A stretch of 64,000 bases of DNA, taken from positions 1 through 64,000 of the forward strand of contig NZ_QJUG01000001.1 in assembly GCF_003426775.1 (NCBI RefSeq). Direction: 5' to 3'. This document shows, piece by piece, positions 50,566 through 62,336 of this stretch (the first letter of the stretch is position 1; the number at the start of each line of letters is the position of its first letter). Origin of the DNA: Allorhizocola rhizosphaerae. GTDB taxonomy: Bacteria > Actinomycetota > Actinomycetes > Mycobacteriales > Micromonosporaceae. The notes below the pieces were generated by a model. The model saw only the letters and a program-made list of their open reading frames with translations, did not search any database and was not told the origin of the DNA. The position numbers were made by a program, and so were the translations under genes.

Positions 50566-52632
50566 ATGAATTTTGCGATCAGGCGAACCGGACGACACCG
50601 GGTGATGGCACTGACCAGTGCCAGCGCCCTCGTTATCGCCGGACTCGTCACCCTTCCGGCGACGCTCGCACATGCCGCACCCAGCTGCGACATCACGTAC
50701 GCCACCAACGACTGGACCGAGGGCCCCGGCTCCGGTGGCTTCACCGCCAACATCGTGGTCAAGAACACCGGCGACCCGCTGACCCGCTGGACATTAGGAT
50801 TCGCGTTCCCAGCCGGGCAGACGCTGATCCCGCCGGGATGGTCTGCCACCTGGGCGGCCTCGGGTGCCAACGTCACCGCCAACAGCCTGTCCTGGAACGG
50901 CGCCTTGGGTACCGGCGCCTCGACCACCGTCGGCTTCAACGGCCGGTGGACCGGCAGCAACCCCAAACCCACCACGTTCACCCTCAACGGCGTGGTCTGC
51001 AGCACCGGTGGTGTCACGCCCAGCCCCAGCACCAGCCCCAGCCCGAGTGCCAGTGTCAGCCCGAGCACCGGGCCTCGATCGATCATCATCACGCCGGCCG
51101 CGACCACGGTCACTGAAGGCAGCAACGCGACGGTGACCGTGAAACTGAGCTCGGCACCCGCCGCCAATGTGACGGTGGCCTTGGCGCGCACCGGCGACGG
51201 TGACATCGGCGCTCCGGCATCGGTCACCCTGACCCCGGCCAACGCCGTCGCGGGTGTGCCGGTGTCGATCACTGCCGCCGAGGATGCCGACCAGACAGGC
51301 GGCACCGCAACGATCACCGCCTCTGCATCCGGCTACACCAGCGCGTCGCTCGCCGTCACCGAAATCGACAACGACGGCAGCCAGGGCGGCAAGGCAGACA
51401 ACCCATACGCGGGCGCCCGTGGATACGTGAACCCGCAGTGGAAAGCCAACGCCGAGTCGGTCGCCGGGGGCAACCGGGTGTCCAACATCTCCACCGCGGT
51501 GTGGCTGGACCGCATCGCGGCCATCAACGGCACGGCCACCAGCATGGGCCTGGCCGCCCACCTGGACGCCGCGCTGGCCCAATACAACGCCGGAACCGGA
51601 CCGCTGGTCGTGCAGTTCGTCATCTACAACCTGCCCGGCCGCGACTGCTCCGCGCTGGCCTCCAACGGCGAACTCGGCATCGACGAACTGCCGCGCTACA
51701 AGGCCGAATACATCGACCCCATCGCGGCCATCATGGCGCAGCCCAAATACGCTCCGCTGCGCATCGTCACCATCATCGAGATCGACTCGATCCCGAACCT
51801 GGTGACGAACCTCAACATCGCCAAGTGCGCCGCCGTCAACTCCAATGGCGCCTATGTTCGCGGCGTTGGCTACGCGCTCAACAAGCTCGGCGCGATACCC
51901 AATGTGTACAACTACATTGACGCGGCACACCACGCCTGGATCGGCTGGGACTCCAACTTCGGCCCCACCGCGGTCAAGCTCAAGGAGGCGGCGGTCGCCG
52001 AGGGAAGCACCGTCGACAAGGTTCACGGCTTCATCGTCAACACGTCCAACTACGGCGCGCTGGTCGAGCCGCACTTCACCGTCAACACCACCGTGAACGG
52101 CCAATCGGTGCGCCAATCGACATGGGTCGACTGGAACTGGTACGTCGACGAACAGTCCTTCGCGCAGGCGTTCCGGGGCCGCCTCGTACAGGAAAACTTC
52201 AACCGCGACATCGGCATGCTGATCGACACCTCCCGTAACGGGTGGGGCGGCTCAGCCCGCCCGACGGCGCCGTCCACCTCCAACGTGGTCAACACATTCG
52301 TCAACCAGTCGCGCATCGACCGGCGCATCCACTCCGGCAACTGGTGCAACCAGTCCGGCGCGGGTATGGGCGAACGGCCGCGGGCCAACCCGGCCACCGG
52401 AATCGACGCCTACGTATGGGTCAAACCGCCGGGCGAGTCCGACGGCTCAAGCCGCGAAATCCCCAACAATGAAGGTAAGGGTTTTGACCGCATGTGCGAC
52501 CCGACCTACACCGGCAACCCGCTCAACGGCAACAACATGAGCGGCGCCCTGCCCGATGCCCCGCTTTCCGGGCATTGGTTCGCGGCGCAGTTCGCTCAGC
52601 TGATGCAAAACGCCTATCCCCCGCTGTCCTGA
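50566..52632 (+). CDS. Secreted CBM2-GH6 cellobiohydrolase
   Basis: A 688-aa precursor; AGGAG at 50556-50560 fixes ATG 50566. Signal peptide to about residue 38; CBM2 (~40-146) with Trp residues in NDWTEGPGSGGFTANIVVKN and GWSATWAASG; Ser/Thr/Pro linker; a Calx-beta-like domain (~172-270; TVTEGSNATVTVKLSSAPAA); GH6 domain (~280-688). The catalytic acid is Asp407 in VTIIEIDSIPNL (EPDSLPN in classical enzymes), with Asp360 in NLPGRDCSAL and later NTSNYGAL and SRNGWGG loops. Long GH6 loops suggest an exo-acting cellobiohydrolase. It releases cellobiose from cellulose ends. Confidence 0.95.
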   Translation: MNFAIRRTGRHRVMALTSASALVIAGLVTLPATLAHAAPSCDITYATNDWTEGPGSGGFTANIVVKNTGDPLTRWTLGFAFPAGQTLIPPGWSATWAASGANVTANSLSWNGALGTGASTTVGFNGRWTGSNPKPTTFTLNGVVCSTGGVTPSPSTSPSPSASVSPSTGPRSIIITPAATTVTEGSNATVTVKLSSAPAANVTVALARTGDGDIGAPASVTLTPANAVAGVPVSITAAEDADQTGGTATITASASGYTSASLAVTEIDNDGSQGGKADNPYAGARGYVNPQWKANAESVAGGNRVSNISTAVWLDRIAAINGTATSMGLAAHLDAALAQYNAGTGPLVVQFVIYNLPGRDCSALASNGELGIDELPRYKAEYIDPIAAIMAQPKYAPLRIVTIIEIDSIPNLVTNLNIAKCAAVNSNGAYVRGVGYALNKLGAIPNVYNYIDAAHHAWIGWDSNFGPTAVKLKEAAVAEGSTVDKVHGFIVNTSNYGALVEPHFTVNTTVNGQSVRQSTWVDWNWYVDEQSFAQAFRGRLVQENFNRDIGMLIDTSRNGWGGSARPTAPSTSNVVNTFVNQSRIDRRIHSGNWCNQSGAGMGERPRANPATGIDAYVWVKPPGESDGSSREIPNNEGKGFDRMCDPTYTGNPLNGNNMSGALPDAPLSGHWFAAQFAQLMQNAYPPLS

Positions 52633-52660
52633 CGGGTAGTCCTGTCTAGACAGACAACGG

Positions 52661-52695
52661 CAGGGGTGCCACCGCAACGTCGGGTGGCACCCCTG
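52661..52695 (+). terminator. Hairpin terminator of the GH6 gene
   Basis: CAGGGGTGCCACC / GGTGGCACCCCTG, a perfect 13-bp stem with a 9-nt loop, followed by TTGTT. A separate perfect palindrome CTGTCTAGACAG lies just upstream at 52642-52653. Confidence 0.9.
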
Positions 52696-52739
52696 TTGTT
52701 CTGCACCAGAACGTCCGCCGGCGGCCTGGCTGGGCTCGG

Positions 52740-54797
52740 CTACGCCGTGCCCGCCGGAGTGACGCGGACGATCGCGCGGACGCGGCGCAGGTGTGGCGCC
52801 ACCTCCTCGTCGGGGCGCTGATCGAGCACCAGGTGCCCGTCGGCGGCCCAGTGGACCCGTCGCAGCGCCGTGCACCGCCCACGCGTGGTGATCGTGGGAT
52901 GGGCGTGGAAGGCAACGAGTTCGAGGCCGTCCTCATCGTGGCTGAACGTGTTGTGACCGGGCCCCCAATGGCTGAAGTTGCTGCCGGTGCCGAGCACCGG
53001 CGCACCCGCCTTGGTCCAGGCACCCGGGTCGAGCAGGTCGGCACCGCTGCGCGCCTCGATCGCACCGACCGCGTATGTCGGCCCTACCGCGGATCCGGAG
53101 TAGGTGACCACGAGACGATCGCCGTGCCGCAGCGCGAACGGCCCCTCGGCGACCTCGTGGTCCCAACCATATTCGGCGGTGACGATGCGTACCGGATCGC
53201 TGGTAAGCCGCCACGGGTCGGCGGGGTCGATGGTCGCGATCCAGAGCTCGGCGTCGCCGATGCGGTCGGTGATGTATCGCTGGGACCACATGACGTAGCT
53301 TCGCCCGCCGTCCTCGAGATAGGTCATGTCGAGGCTGAGCCCTGGGTGCTCAGGGTCACGCTGCAGGGGCGAACCATCCGCTTGGAGTACCGGGCGGGGC
53401 TGCTCCCAATCCGCGGCGACCACCGGGTCACCGCCGTCCCTTAGCCGCATCACGTGACAGCGCACGCGTTTCCAGTCCGTGGCGCCGATGCAGGGGGCGA
53501 AGAAGCAGTGCAGGCGCCCGCCGATCACGTGCAGCTCGGGAGCCCAGAAGCAACCGGCGATATCCGCGGTGCCGACCTCGACGATGGCGTGGTCCGGCGC
53601 GGTGGCGAGCCCGGCGATGCTGTCCGCGACGCGGATCATCAGTCTGCTCGTGGCCACGCAGTTGCCATCGGGGTCATCCGTGGCGATGAAGTAGTACCGG
53701 CCCTGATAGGACAGCACGGTGGGATCGGCCCGGTCGACGACGAACGGGAACGGATAGACCCGTTGCCGTACCGTGCCGGTCACCACGTATTCGCCCGGCC
53801 GGTCCCAGCCGACTCCGGCGAGGCTGTCCGGGTCCCAGTCGACGGGGCGTTGCGCGGTGGAGCCGTCGTCGTAGACAAGCCGCGCCCACGGCAGTTCGCC
53901 GGCGCTCTCCCCCGCCGCGGCCTCAATCGGTGGAACCTCGACGGCGACGTTGCAGATGCGCCCGAACCGGCGCCGCAGCCGCACGGCATCCTCGTCTCCG
54001 AGCGGCAGGGCACAGGTCACGACGCGACCGGGTCCACCGTCCGGTATGGACGGTGCCGGCACCACGGGTGCCGCCTCGACGGCAGGCGCCCACGGCCCAC
54101 GCAACGCGGCGGCGTGCGTGGACCACGCCCGGCCCTCGTCATCCGTCCACCACAGCACGATTTCCTTGCGCGCCTGGTCGTACACCGCACGCGGACCCCG
54201 CACGCCGCCCCCGTCTGCCACCCGCACAAGCCCGATCTCCTCGTATCCAATGAGGTCCGGCGACTGGAAAAGCAGCACATTGGAGCCGGCCGACGGGTCC
54301 GGCGAACCGTCAGGCAGGCCAGGCGAGGCGACGATCGCGTACCCACCGGGGATCGCGAACGCCCACGGATCGGTGAGGGTGCGCACGCGATGGATGTCGA
54401 CGTGCTCGGTGGGAACCGCACGGGGGAACAGGACCCCACGGTCGTCGTTGAGCCGGGTGATCGCGCCGTCCGGCGTTGCCAGCGCCAGGTGCAGACTGAA
54501 TGCGATGGACGATGCGTACACCGCCGAATCGGAGTCCGGCTGCCGCGTGCCGGCCAACAGCACCGGCGCGCCCGCGGGCAGTACCGTGACGTCGAACGCG
54601 TCCGCCACCTCCGGCGCGGCCAGCACCGCGACGCGTGCGACGACCGCGGTCGCCACACGGCTGGTAATCACGCCGGCGGTGACATCGACGTCTGGATGAT
54701 CGGTGCTGAGCTGGACGCCGGCCGGCATGGCGGTGCCCGAGCAGACGACCGGCGGCAGCACAACGCGGCTCACCGGCCCGGAACTGAAGCTTGTCAA
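52740..54797 (-). CDS. Intracellular GH43-family glycosidase with Ig-like insert
   Basis: A 685-aa cytoplasmic protein without signal peptide. The TTG at 54797 overlaps the permease stop (TTGA). An N-terminal ~250-residue propeller-like region (PWAFAIPGGYAIVASPGLPD, VLWWTDDEGRAWSTHAA) is followed by a Big_4-like Ig domain (~280-348; VYDDGSTAQRPVDWDPDSLA) and a GH43 five-blade propeller (~350-685) with catalytic base Asp358 (RADPTVL), pKa-modulating Asp490 (SLDMTYLED) and acid Glu551 (HEVAEGPFAL). It would remove arabinose or xylose from imported oligosaccharides. It is the last gene of the sugar ABC importer operon. Confidence 0.88.
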   Translation of the reverse strand: MTSFSSGPVSRVVLPPVVCSGTAMPAGVQLSTDHPDVDVTAGVITSRVATAVVARVAVLAAPEVADAFDVTVLPAGAPVLLAGTRQPDSDSAVYASSIAFSLHLALATPDGAITRLNDDRGVLFPRAVPTEHVDIHRVRTLTDPWAFAIPGGYAIVASPGLPDGSPDPSAGSNVLLFQSPDLIGYEEIGLVRVADGGGVRGPRAVYDQARKEIVLWWTDDEGRAWSTHAAALRGPWAPAVEAAPVVPAPSIPDGGPGRVVTCALPLGDEDAVRLRRRFGRICNVAVEVPPIEAAAGESAGELPWARLVYDDGSTAQRPVDWDPDSLAGVGWDRPGEYVVTGTVRQRVYPFPFVVDRADPTVLSYQGRYYFIATDDPDGNCVATSRLMIRVADSIAGLATAPDHAIVEVGTADIAGCFWAPELHVIGGRLHCFFAPCIGATDWKRVRCHVMRLRDGGDPVVAADWEQPRPVLQADGSPLQRDPEHPGLSLDMTYLEDGGRSYVMWSQRYITDRIGDAELWIATIDPADPWRLTSDPVRIVTAEYGWDHEVAEGPFALRHGDRLVVTYSGSAVGPTYAVGAIEARSGADLLDPGAWTKAGAPVLGTGSNFSHWGPGHNTFSHDEDGLELVAFHAHPTITTRGRCTALRRVHWAADGHLVLDQRPDEEVAPHLRRVRAIVRVTPAGTA

Positions 54798-55666
54798 CCC
54801 TTGAACGCACCTTCCATGATGCCCTGCACCAGGCGCCGCCCGACGAAGACGAACAACACCAGCAGCGGCAGTGTGGCCAGAAACGAGCCGGACATGGCCA
54901 GGCCCAAGTCGATGTCCCGGTTATTCTGCAACGCCTTGATGGCAATTTGGACGGTGTACCGCTCCGGGGACTTCAGCACGATGAAAGGCCACAGGAAGTC
55001 GTTCCACGCGCTGACGAACCCGAACAGCCCAAGGACGAAGGCCGCCGGGCGGACCAGCGGGAAGGCGATGCGCCAGAAGATCTGTCCGGTCGTCGCGCCG
55101 TCAACGCGGGCGGCGTGCATCAGCTCGTCGTCGATGGCGCTGCCGATGTGCTGGCGCATCCAGAAGATGCCGAAGGCACTCACCAGCCCGGGGACGATCA
55201 CCGCCTGAAGGGTGTCCACCCAGCCGAGGTTCGACATGATGAGGTATTGCGGGATGACGGCCAGCTGGGCAGGCACCGTCATGGTCAGCACGACGATGAG
55301 GAACAGCGTGTTGCGGCCCGGGAAGGACAGCTTGGCGAAGGCGAACCCGGCCAGCGCGCACAGCACCGCCTGGCCCACGCCGATCGTGGTGGCGACGACG
55401 AGGCTGTTGATGAGCGCCTGCACGAACGGCACGGTGTCGAAGACCAGCCGCGCCAGGTACAGGAAGTTCTCGCCGGGCACGATGTGGGGTGGAAGGCTCG
55501 TGGCGGTGGCTGAATCCGTCGTGGCAACCACGAACATCCAGTAGAGCGGAAACACGCTGACGAACACCATGACGCTGAGCAGCGCGTACACCACAAAGGA
55601 AACCCGGTTGAGGGTGCGCCGCCGGCGGTGCGGTGCGGGCGTGGCGGTGGTGGATTGGGGGTTCAT
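54794..55666 (-). CDS. Sugar ABC importer permease (CUT1, MalG type)
   Basis: A 290-aa inner-membrane permease with six helices. ATG 55666 overlaps the stop of the previous permease (ATGA). The EAA loop reads DDELMHAARVDGATTGQIFW, then RIAFPLVRPA, matching MalG-type proteins. It forms the transmembrane channel with the 320-aa permease and receives substrate from the lipoprotein encoded upstream. No ATPase gene is in the operon, so a shared one such as MsiK is expected elsewhere. Confidence 0.95.
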   Translation of the reverse strand: MNPQSTTATPAPHRRRRTLNRVSFVVYALLSVMVFVSVFPLYWMFVVATTDSATATSLPPHIVPGENFLYLARLVFDTVPFVQALINSLVVATTIGVGQAVLCALAGFAFAKLSFPGRNTLFLIVVLTMTVPAQLAVIPQYLIMSNLGWVDTLQAVIVPGLVSAFGIFWMRQHIGSAIDDELMHAARVDGATTGQIFWRIAFPLVRPAAFVLGLFGFVSAWNDFLWPFIVLKSPERYTVQIAIKALQNNRDIDLGLAMSGSFLATLPLLVLFVFVGRRLVQGIMEGAFKG

Positions 55667-56625
55667 GGACGCTCCGAGCGGATGCGGGTGACCAGCAGGT
55701 AGTTGATCGCGGCGACGATCACGACCATGACGAAGAGCGCGACGCCGACGGCCGCTCCGTAGCCGAAGTGGAACCGGCCGAACCCCTGCTCGTAGAGGAA
55801 GAGGGTAAGGGTCTGGCACTGCCGGGCCGCCCCGCACGTGAGCCCGCCCACCGGGTTGGCCAGCAGCGGCTCGGTGAAGATCTGCAGCCCGCCGATCGTC
55901 GACGTCACCACGGTGAACACGATGATCGGCCGCAGTGAGGGGATGGAGATGTGGCGGAACTGCTTCCAGCCGCTCGCGCCGTCCGCTGCGGCCGCCTCGT
56001 AGAGCTCGCGGGGAACCGCCTGGAGCGAGGCGAGATAAAGCAGGACGTTGTATCCGGTCCACCGCCAGGCGACCATCACGGCGATCATGAAGTGGCTGCC
56101 CCACACCGACGCCGTGAAGTCGAAATGCTGGAAGCCCAGCAACCCGAGGATCCAGTTGAGTATGCCGTAGTCGCGGTCGAAGAGTTGGGCGAACACAATG
56201 GTCGTCGCCGCCACCGACGTGATGTAGGGAACGAGCACCGACATCCGGAACAATGTGGCCGCCCGCAGCCGCACGTGGTTGAGCACATGCGCCACGACGA
56301 GCGCGAGCATCAGTTGCGGAACCGTCGAGAGCACCCAGATGCTGAACGTGTTGCGCATCGCGCCCCAGAACCGCGGATCCCGGGCGAGCTCGGTGAAGTT
56401 TTCCAGCCCCACGTAGTGACGCTCGCCGATCGGGTCCCAGTCGAACAGGGCGATGTAGAACGTGAACAGCAGCGGGAAGAGGCCGAAGATGAAGAACAGC
56501 AGGAAGAACGGCGCCACATAGGCATAGGGCAGCAGTCGCTCGCGCATGCCCTGTTGGATGTGGCGGTACCGGGTGGGCCGGGCAGTCGTCTTGGCGGCCG
56601 GGGCCGGGCTGAGCATGATGGTCAC
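55663..56625 (-). CDS. Sugar ABC importer permease (CUT1, MalF type)
   Basis: A 320-aa permease with six membrane helices, the first being YAYVAPFFLLFFIFGLFPLL. The EAA loop is PRELYEAAAADGASGWKQFR, then HISIPSLRPII. It has the longer periplasmic loop typical of the MalF partner (VGLENFTELARDPRFWGAMR). It lies 64 bp after the binding-protein gene and overlaps the next permease by ATGA. It imports an oligosaccharide, probably derived from xylan or cellulose in view of the neighbours. Confidence 0.95.
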   Translation of the reverse strand: MTIMLSPAPAAKTTARPTRYRHIQQGMRERLLPYAYVAPFFLLFFIFGLFPLLFTFYIALFDWDPIGERHYVGLENFTELARDPRFWGAMRNTFSIWVLSTVPQLMLALVVAHVLNHVRLRAATLFRMSVLVPYITSVAATTIVFAQLFDRDYGILNWILGLLGFQHFDFTASVWGSHFMIAVMVAWRWTGYNVLLYLASLQAVPRELYEAAAADGASGWKQFRHISIPSLRPIIVFTVVTSTIGGLQIFTEPLLANPVGGLTCGAARQCQTLTLFLYEQGFGRFHFGYGAAVGVALFVMVVIVAAINYLLVTRIRSERP

Positions 56626-56689
56626 AGCGGGTCACCTTCCCGAAGTGCGGCGGCCGGGCCCGCCCAGCCGCCGCCCATCAGTCGTCCGT

Positions 56690-57958
56690 TCAACCGCGGA
56701 GGGCGTTCTTGACGTTGGTCATCGCGGTGTTCCACGCGTCGCCCGGGGCGACCTGGCCCTGCTCGACACTGACGAGGGTGTTGAGCATTTCCGAGCCGAC
56801 GGTGGCGTCCTCCGGTCCGATGTAGAACGGCTTGATGCCCAACACGGACTGGGTGTAGATCTTGCCGATCGGTGCGTTGGAGAAGAACGGGTCGGTCTTG
56901 CCGATGAGCTGCGGGTCGGAATAGACCGACGGCGTCGTGGGCAATGACCCCTGCCTCAGGAACTGCGCCAGCTGGCCGGCCGGAGACTGCATCTCGGCGA
57001 TGTAGTTCCAGGCCGCCTTCGGGTTCTTCGCGCGCTTGGGGATGGCGAGGTAGCTACCGCCCCAGTTTCCCGCGCCACCGGGGATGGTGGCGACATCCCA
57101 CTTGCCGGACGTGTCGGGAGCGTTGGTGCGGATCGCGTTGAGCATCCACGACGGCGCCGACACGACCGCGAAGTCACCCTTGCTCATGCCCGCGGTCCAT
57201 CCGGTCGACCAAGATGTGATCTTGGATGTGATGCCTGCCGAATGGATCTTCAGCGACAGGTCGAAAGCGGCCTTGACCTGTGGGTTCTTCTCGTACGTCA
57301 GCTTGCGATCCGCATCGTAGTAACGCTCGGTGCCCTGGTTGACCGCCTGGAAGAAGACACTCGTCGACGCATTGTCCAGGAACGGCTTGCCGGTCGCCTG
57401 GACGTACTTCTTGCCCGCCTCCAAAAAGCCGTCCCAGGTCGGCCACAGCTTGGACACCTCGTCCCGATCCGTGGGCAGACCGGCAGCCTTGAACAGGTCC
57501 GTACGGTACGCGATCGCCAGGCCGCCGACATCCGTCGGTATCCCGATGACCTTGCCGTCCTTGGTCGTCGACTGCTTTATCACCCAGTCGAGATAGTCCC
57601 CCTTCATCTTGTCGGCGCCCAGCGTGCTGAGGTCGACGAAGTTGTCCGGGGACTGCATGAACTTCGGCAGGTCGTCACCCTGGATCAGCACGAGGTCGGG
57701 CACCTTGCCGCCGGCGAGGGCGGTGGTGAGCGCCTGTGCCGTCTCGGTCGTGCTGCCAACCTCGGTGAGCTTGACCTGAATGTCAGGGTGCGCCTTGGTG
57801 TAGTTATCGACGGCGGCCTTCTGGTTGATGCCGGTGAACGACCAGAACTCGAAGGTCTTCGAATCGGCGGCGGATTCGCCGCCTGATCCTGGCGTACAGC
57901 CGACCACCAGGAGCACGGCTGTGGCCAAGATGGCTGCGGTGGTGATTACGCGCTTCAC
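56690..57958 (-). CDS. Sugar-binding lipoprotein of the ABC importer
   Basis: A 422-aa precursor. GTG 57958 follows GGAGG; the ATG at 57970 is an alternative. N-terminal signal peptide II with lipobox LLVVGC (Cys near residue 20), then the class-I extracellular solute-binding fold (KTFEFWSFTGINQKAAVDNY; VPDLVLIQGDDLPKFM; ATIPGGAGNWGGSYLAIPKR). It captures the oligosaccharide outside the membrane and passes it to the two permeases. First gene of a four-gene operon. The palindrome at 58236-58250 lies ~280 bp upstream. Confidence 0.95.
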   Translation of the reverse strand: MKRVITTAAILATAVLLVVGCTPGSGGESAADSKTFEFWSFTGINQKAAVDNYTKAHPDIQVKLTEVGSTTETAQALTTALAGGKVPDLVLIQGDDLPKFMQSPDNFVDLSTLGADKMKGDYLDWVIKQSTTKDGKVIGIPTDVGGLAIAYRTDLFKAAGLPTDRDEVSKLWPTWDGFLEAGKKYVQATGKPFLDNASTSVFFQAVNQGTERYYDADRKLTYEKNPQVKAAFDLSLKIHSAGITSKITSWSTGWTAGMSKGDFAVVSAPSWMLNAIRTNAPDTSGKWDVATIPGGAGNWGGSYLAIPKRAKNPKAAWNYIAEMQSPAGQLAQFLRQGSLPTTPSVYSDPQLIGKTDPFFSNAPIGKIYTQSVLGIKPFYIGPEDATVGSEMLNTLVSVEQGQVAPGDAWNTAMTNVKNALRG

Positions 57959-58235
57959 GCGGCCCTCCATACGGTGATCATGAGCTGTGGCGGTCGGGGC
58001 GACCGCGGTGAAATCACGGGTGAACCAGATACCGGCCGGACACCGCGTGGCGGAGGCGACGTCTCTCCCGGCGTGCGGCTCAGGTGCCTGCCCACATACC
58101 GTCGAGCTCGCTCTCTGTCGCGAAGTCTGATCCGACAAGTTTCGGGCTCGTATCGATATCAGTCGCCGACGTTACTCGTTGCTATACAAGGCGTCAACGA
58201 TGATCACGACTCATATACCGGCCACGAACCGAATA

Positions 58236-58250
58236 AACTTTCCGAAAGTT
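58236..58250 (-). promoter_or_regulatory. Perfect palindrome AACTTTC-C-GAAAGTT
   Basis: A 15-bp perfect inverted repeat with a one-base centre, of the length and symmetry of LacI-family operators, upstream of the sugar importer operon. It shares TTCCGAAAG with the palindrome before the xylanase gene (40585-40605). Confidence 0.65.
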
Positions 58251-58566
58251 TTCGCACTCAGCCCGATAGCTTCCAGCCTCCCAGGCAGGTCCGGCGAGCC
58301 TGCCCGAAAGGCGGCACCGCCGGCAGCACCAAGCTTCAAAACCGCAGTCCAATTAGGACTGCCGTCCAGACCTGCTCCAAGCACGGCGGCACGCTGACCC
58401 GGACGCGTCGCGGCTCGGCGCACGCCGAGAAGTGATTCCGTCAGCAATCCCATGTCTCGAACATCCAGCAGCGAACCAGATCTTCAGTCGGCGAAAGAAG
58501 CGGGGAAAGAAGCCGTATTTAACGGGGGCATCTAGACGGAAACATGCTCGCGGCGTATAAAGACAT

Positions 58567-58595
58567 CCCATGACGATGCGAATCGTCGTCATGGG
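58567..58595. repeat. Perfect inverted repeat with 10-bp arms
   Basis: CCCATGACGA / TCGTCATGGG, separated by 9 bp (TGCGAATCG). It may be an operator for the beta-helix gene 280 bp downstream or a hairpin in its leader. Confidence 0.65.
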
Positions 58596-58656
58596 TTCGA
58601 AGCGTGGAGAGAAGGCGCCGGCGGCTCGCAGGAGCACGACAGGTCAAATGCGCTGA

Positions 58657-61572
<2,916 letters not shown>

Positions 61573-61602
61573 TCCCCTGCCGGGGGCGGATGTAGACGAT
61601 GA

Positions 61603-61634
61603 CGGCTGCCGGCTCGTTACCGCGCCGGCAGCCG
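61603..61634 (+). terminator. Hairpin terminator
   Basis: CGGCTGCCGGC / GCCGGCAGCCG, a perfect 11-bp stem with a 10-nt loop, 30 bp after the beta-helix enzyme stop and just before a minus-strand CBM13 remnant; it may once have served both directions. Confidence 0.85.
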
Positions 61635-61651
61635 GTGGGTCGGTGGATCCG

Positions 61652-61750
61652 CCAGCGCAGACTCCACTGCCGACTGGCTCCGCCGTGGCAGGAATACAGT
61701 GCCAGTTGCGTGCCGTTGGTCGTGCCACCCCCGCCCGCGTCCAGGCCGCT
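61652..61750 (-). pseudogene. CBM13 (ricin-type) C-terminal remnant
   Basis: Read leftward, the sequence gives SGLDAGGGGTTNGTQLALYS and then CHGGASRQWSLR, the last repeat and end of a CBM13 domain like that of the beta-helix enzyme ([15 protein letters not shown]). No start, no full domain and no stop at the expected place (it reads on as WRIHRP) remain, so this is the tail of a lost carbohydrate enzyme that ran towards the present gene. Confidence 0.7.
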
Positions 61751-62246
61751 GGTGAGTGGGAAGCCCCGCCCGTCCGTCGGCGCGCGTCGGATCGGGGCTT
61801 CGCCACGTCTTTATGGGATGGTCCCGCGCTGATCTCCAAATGCCCAATGTCGGCCGATGATCAAGCGGGTGCTGCGAGCCACCATAGGCGGCGTCCGACG
61901 GTCGGTGATGGGTAGAGCGTTGACATGACCACCACGACGCGTTGGATGGCGCCAAAGCGCCTGCTGCACTGGAGTGGACGTCTCGCCTGCCGAGCGATCA
62001 GTCGCTAGGTATGTTGCCGCGCGCAGTGCCCGCCGTCAAGAAGAAACTTTTTTATTTTGTACGAAAACTTTAGCCATGCGAGCGTAAAAACCTCGGGCGC
62101 TCCTGCCGCCGTCGATCCACCTCGACCAGAAGGTCATGTGACGCGGCGATCAACGCGGTGGAGCGCCCCATCAGATCCGGTTTCACCTGCCCACCAATTA
62201 GCTACCACCGACCCGCCGGCGATCATCACACCCACGTTGATCGTTT
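61751..62246 (+). other. Intergenic region, AT-rich towards the ROK gene
   Basis: No gene was recognised. The stretch 62040-62100 is unusually AT-rich for this DNA (TTTTTTATTTTGTACGAAAACTTT) and could be a binding or bending site for the downstream ROK regulator. Confidence 0.4.
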
Positions 62247-62276
62247 TTGACTTTAGTACTTTTCATCGAATGCTAT
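62247..62276 (+). promoter_or_regulatory. Candidate promoter of the ROK/ABC operon
   Basis: TTGACT at 62247-62252 and TGCTAT at 62271-62276, 18 bp apart, resemble -35 and -10 elements; the start codon is 61 bp downstream. A short stem TGAGC-GAAA-GCTCA (62285-62298) follows in the leader. Confidence 0.5.
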
Positions 62277-62336
62277 GGACAGGGTGAGCGAAAGCTCATA
62301 ACCTCTCTGCAACACACGTCCACGGAGGCTTCGCAT

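Noticed and set aside
52642-52653. CTGTCTAGACAG as an operator
   Set aside because: It lies between the GH6 stop and its terminator, away from any promoter; a 12-bp palindrome alone is weak evidence.
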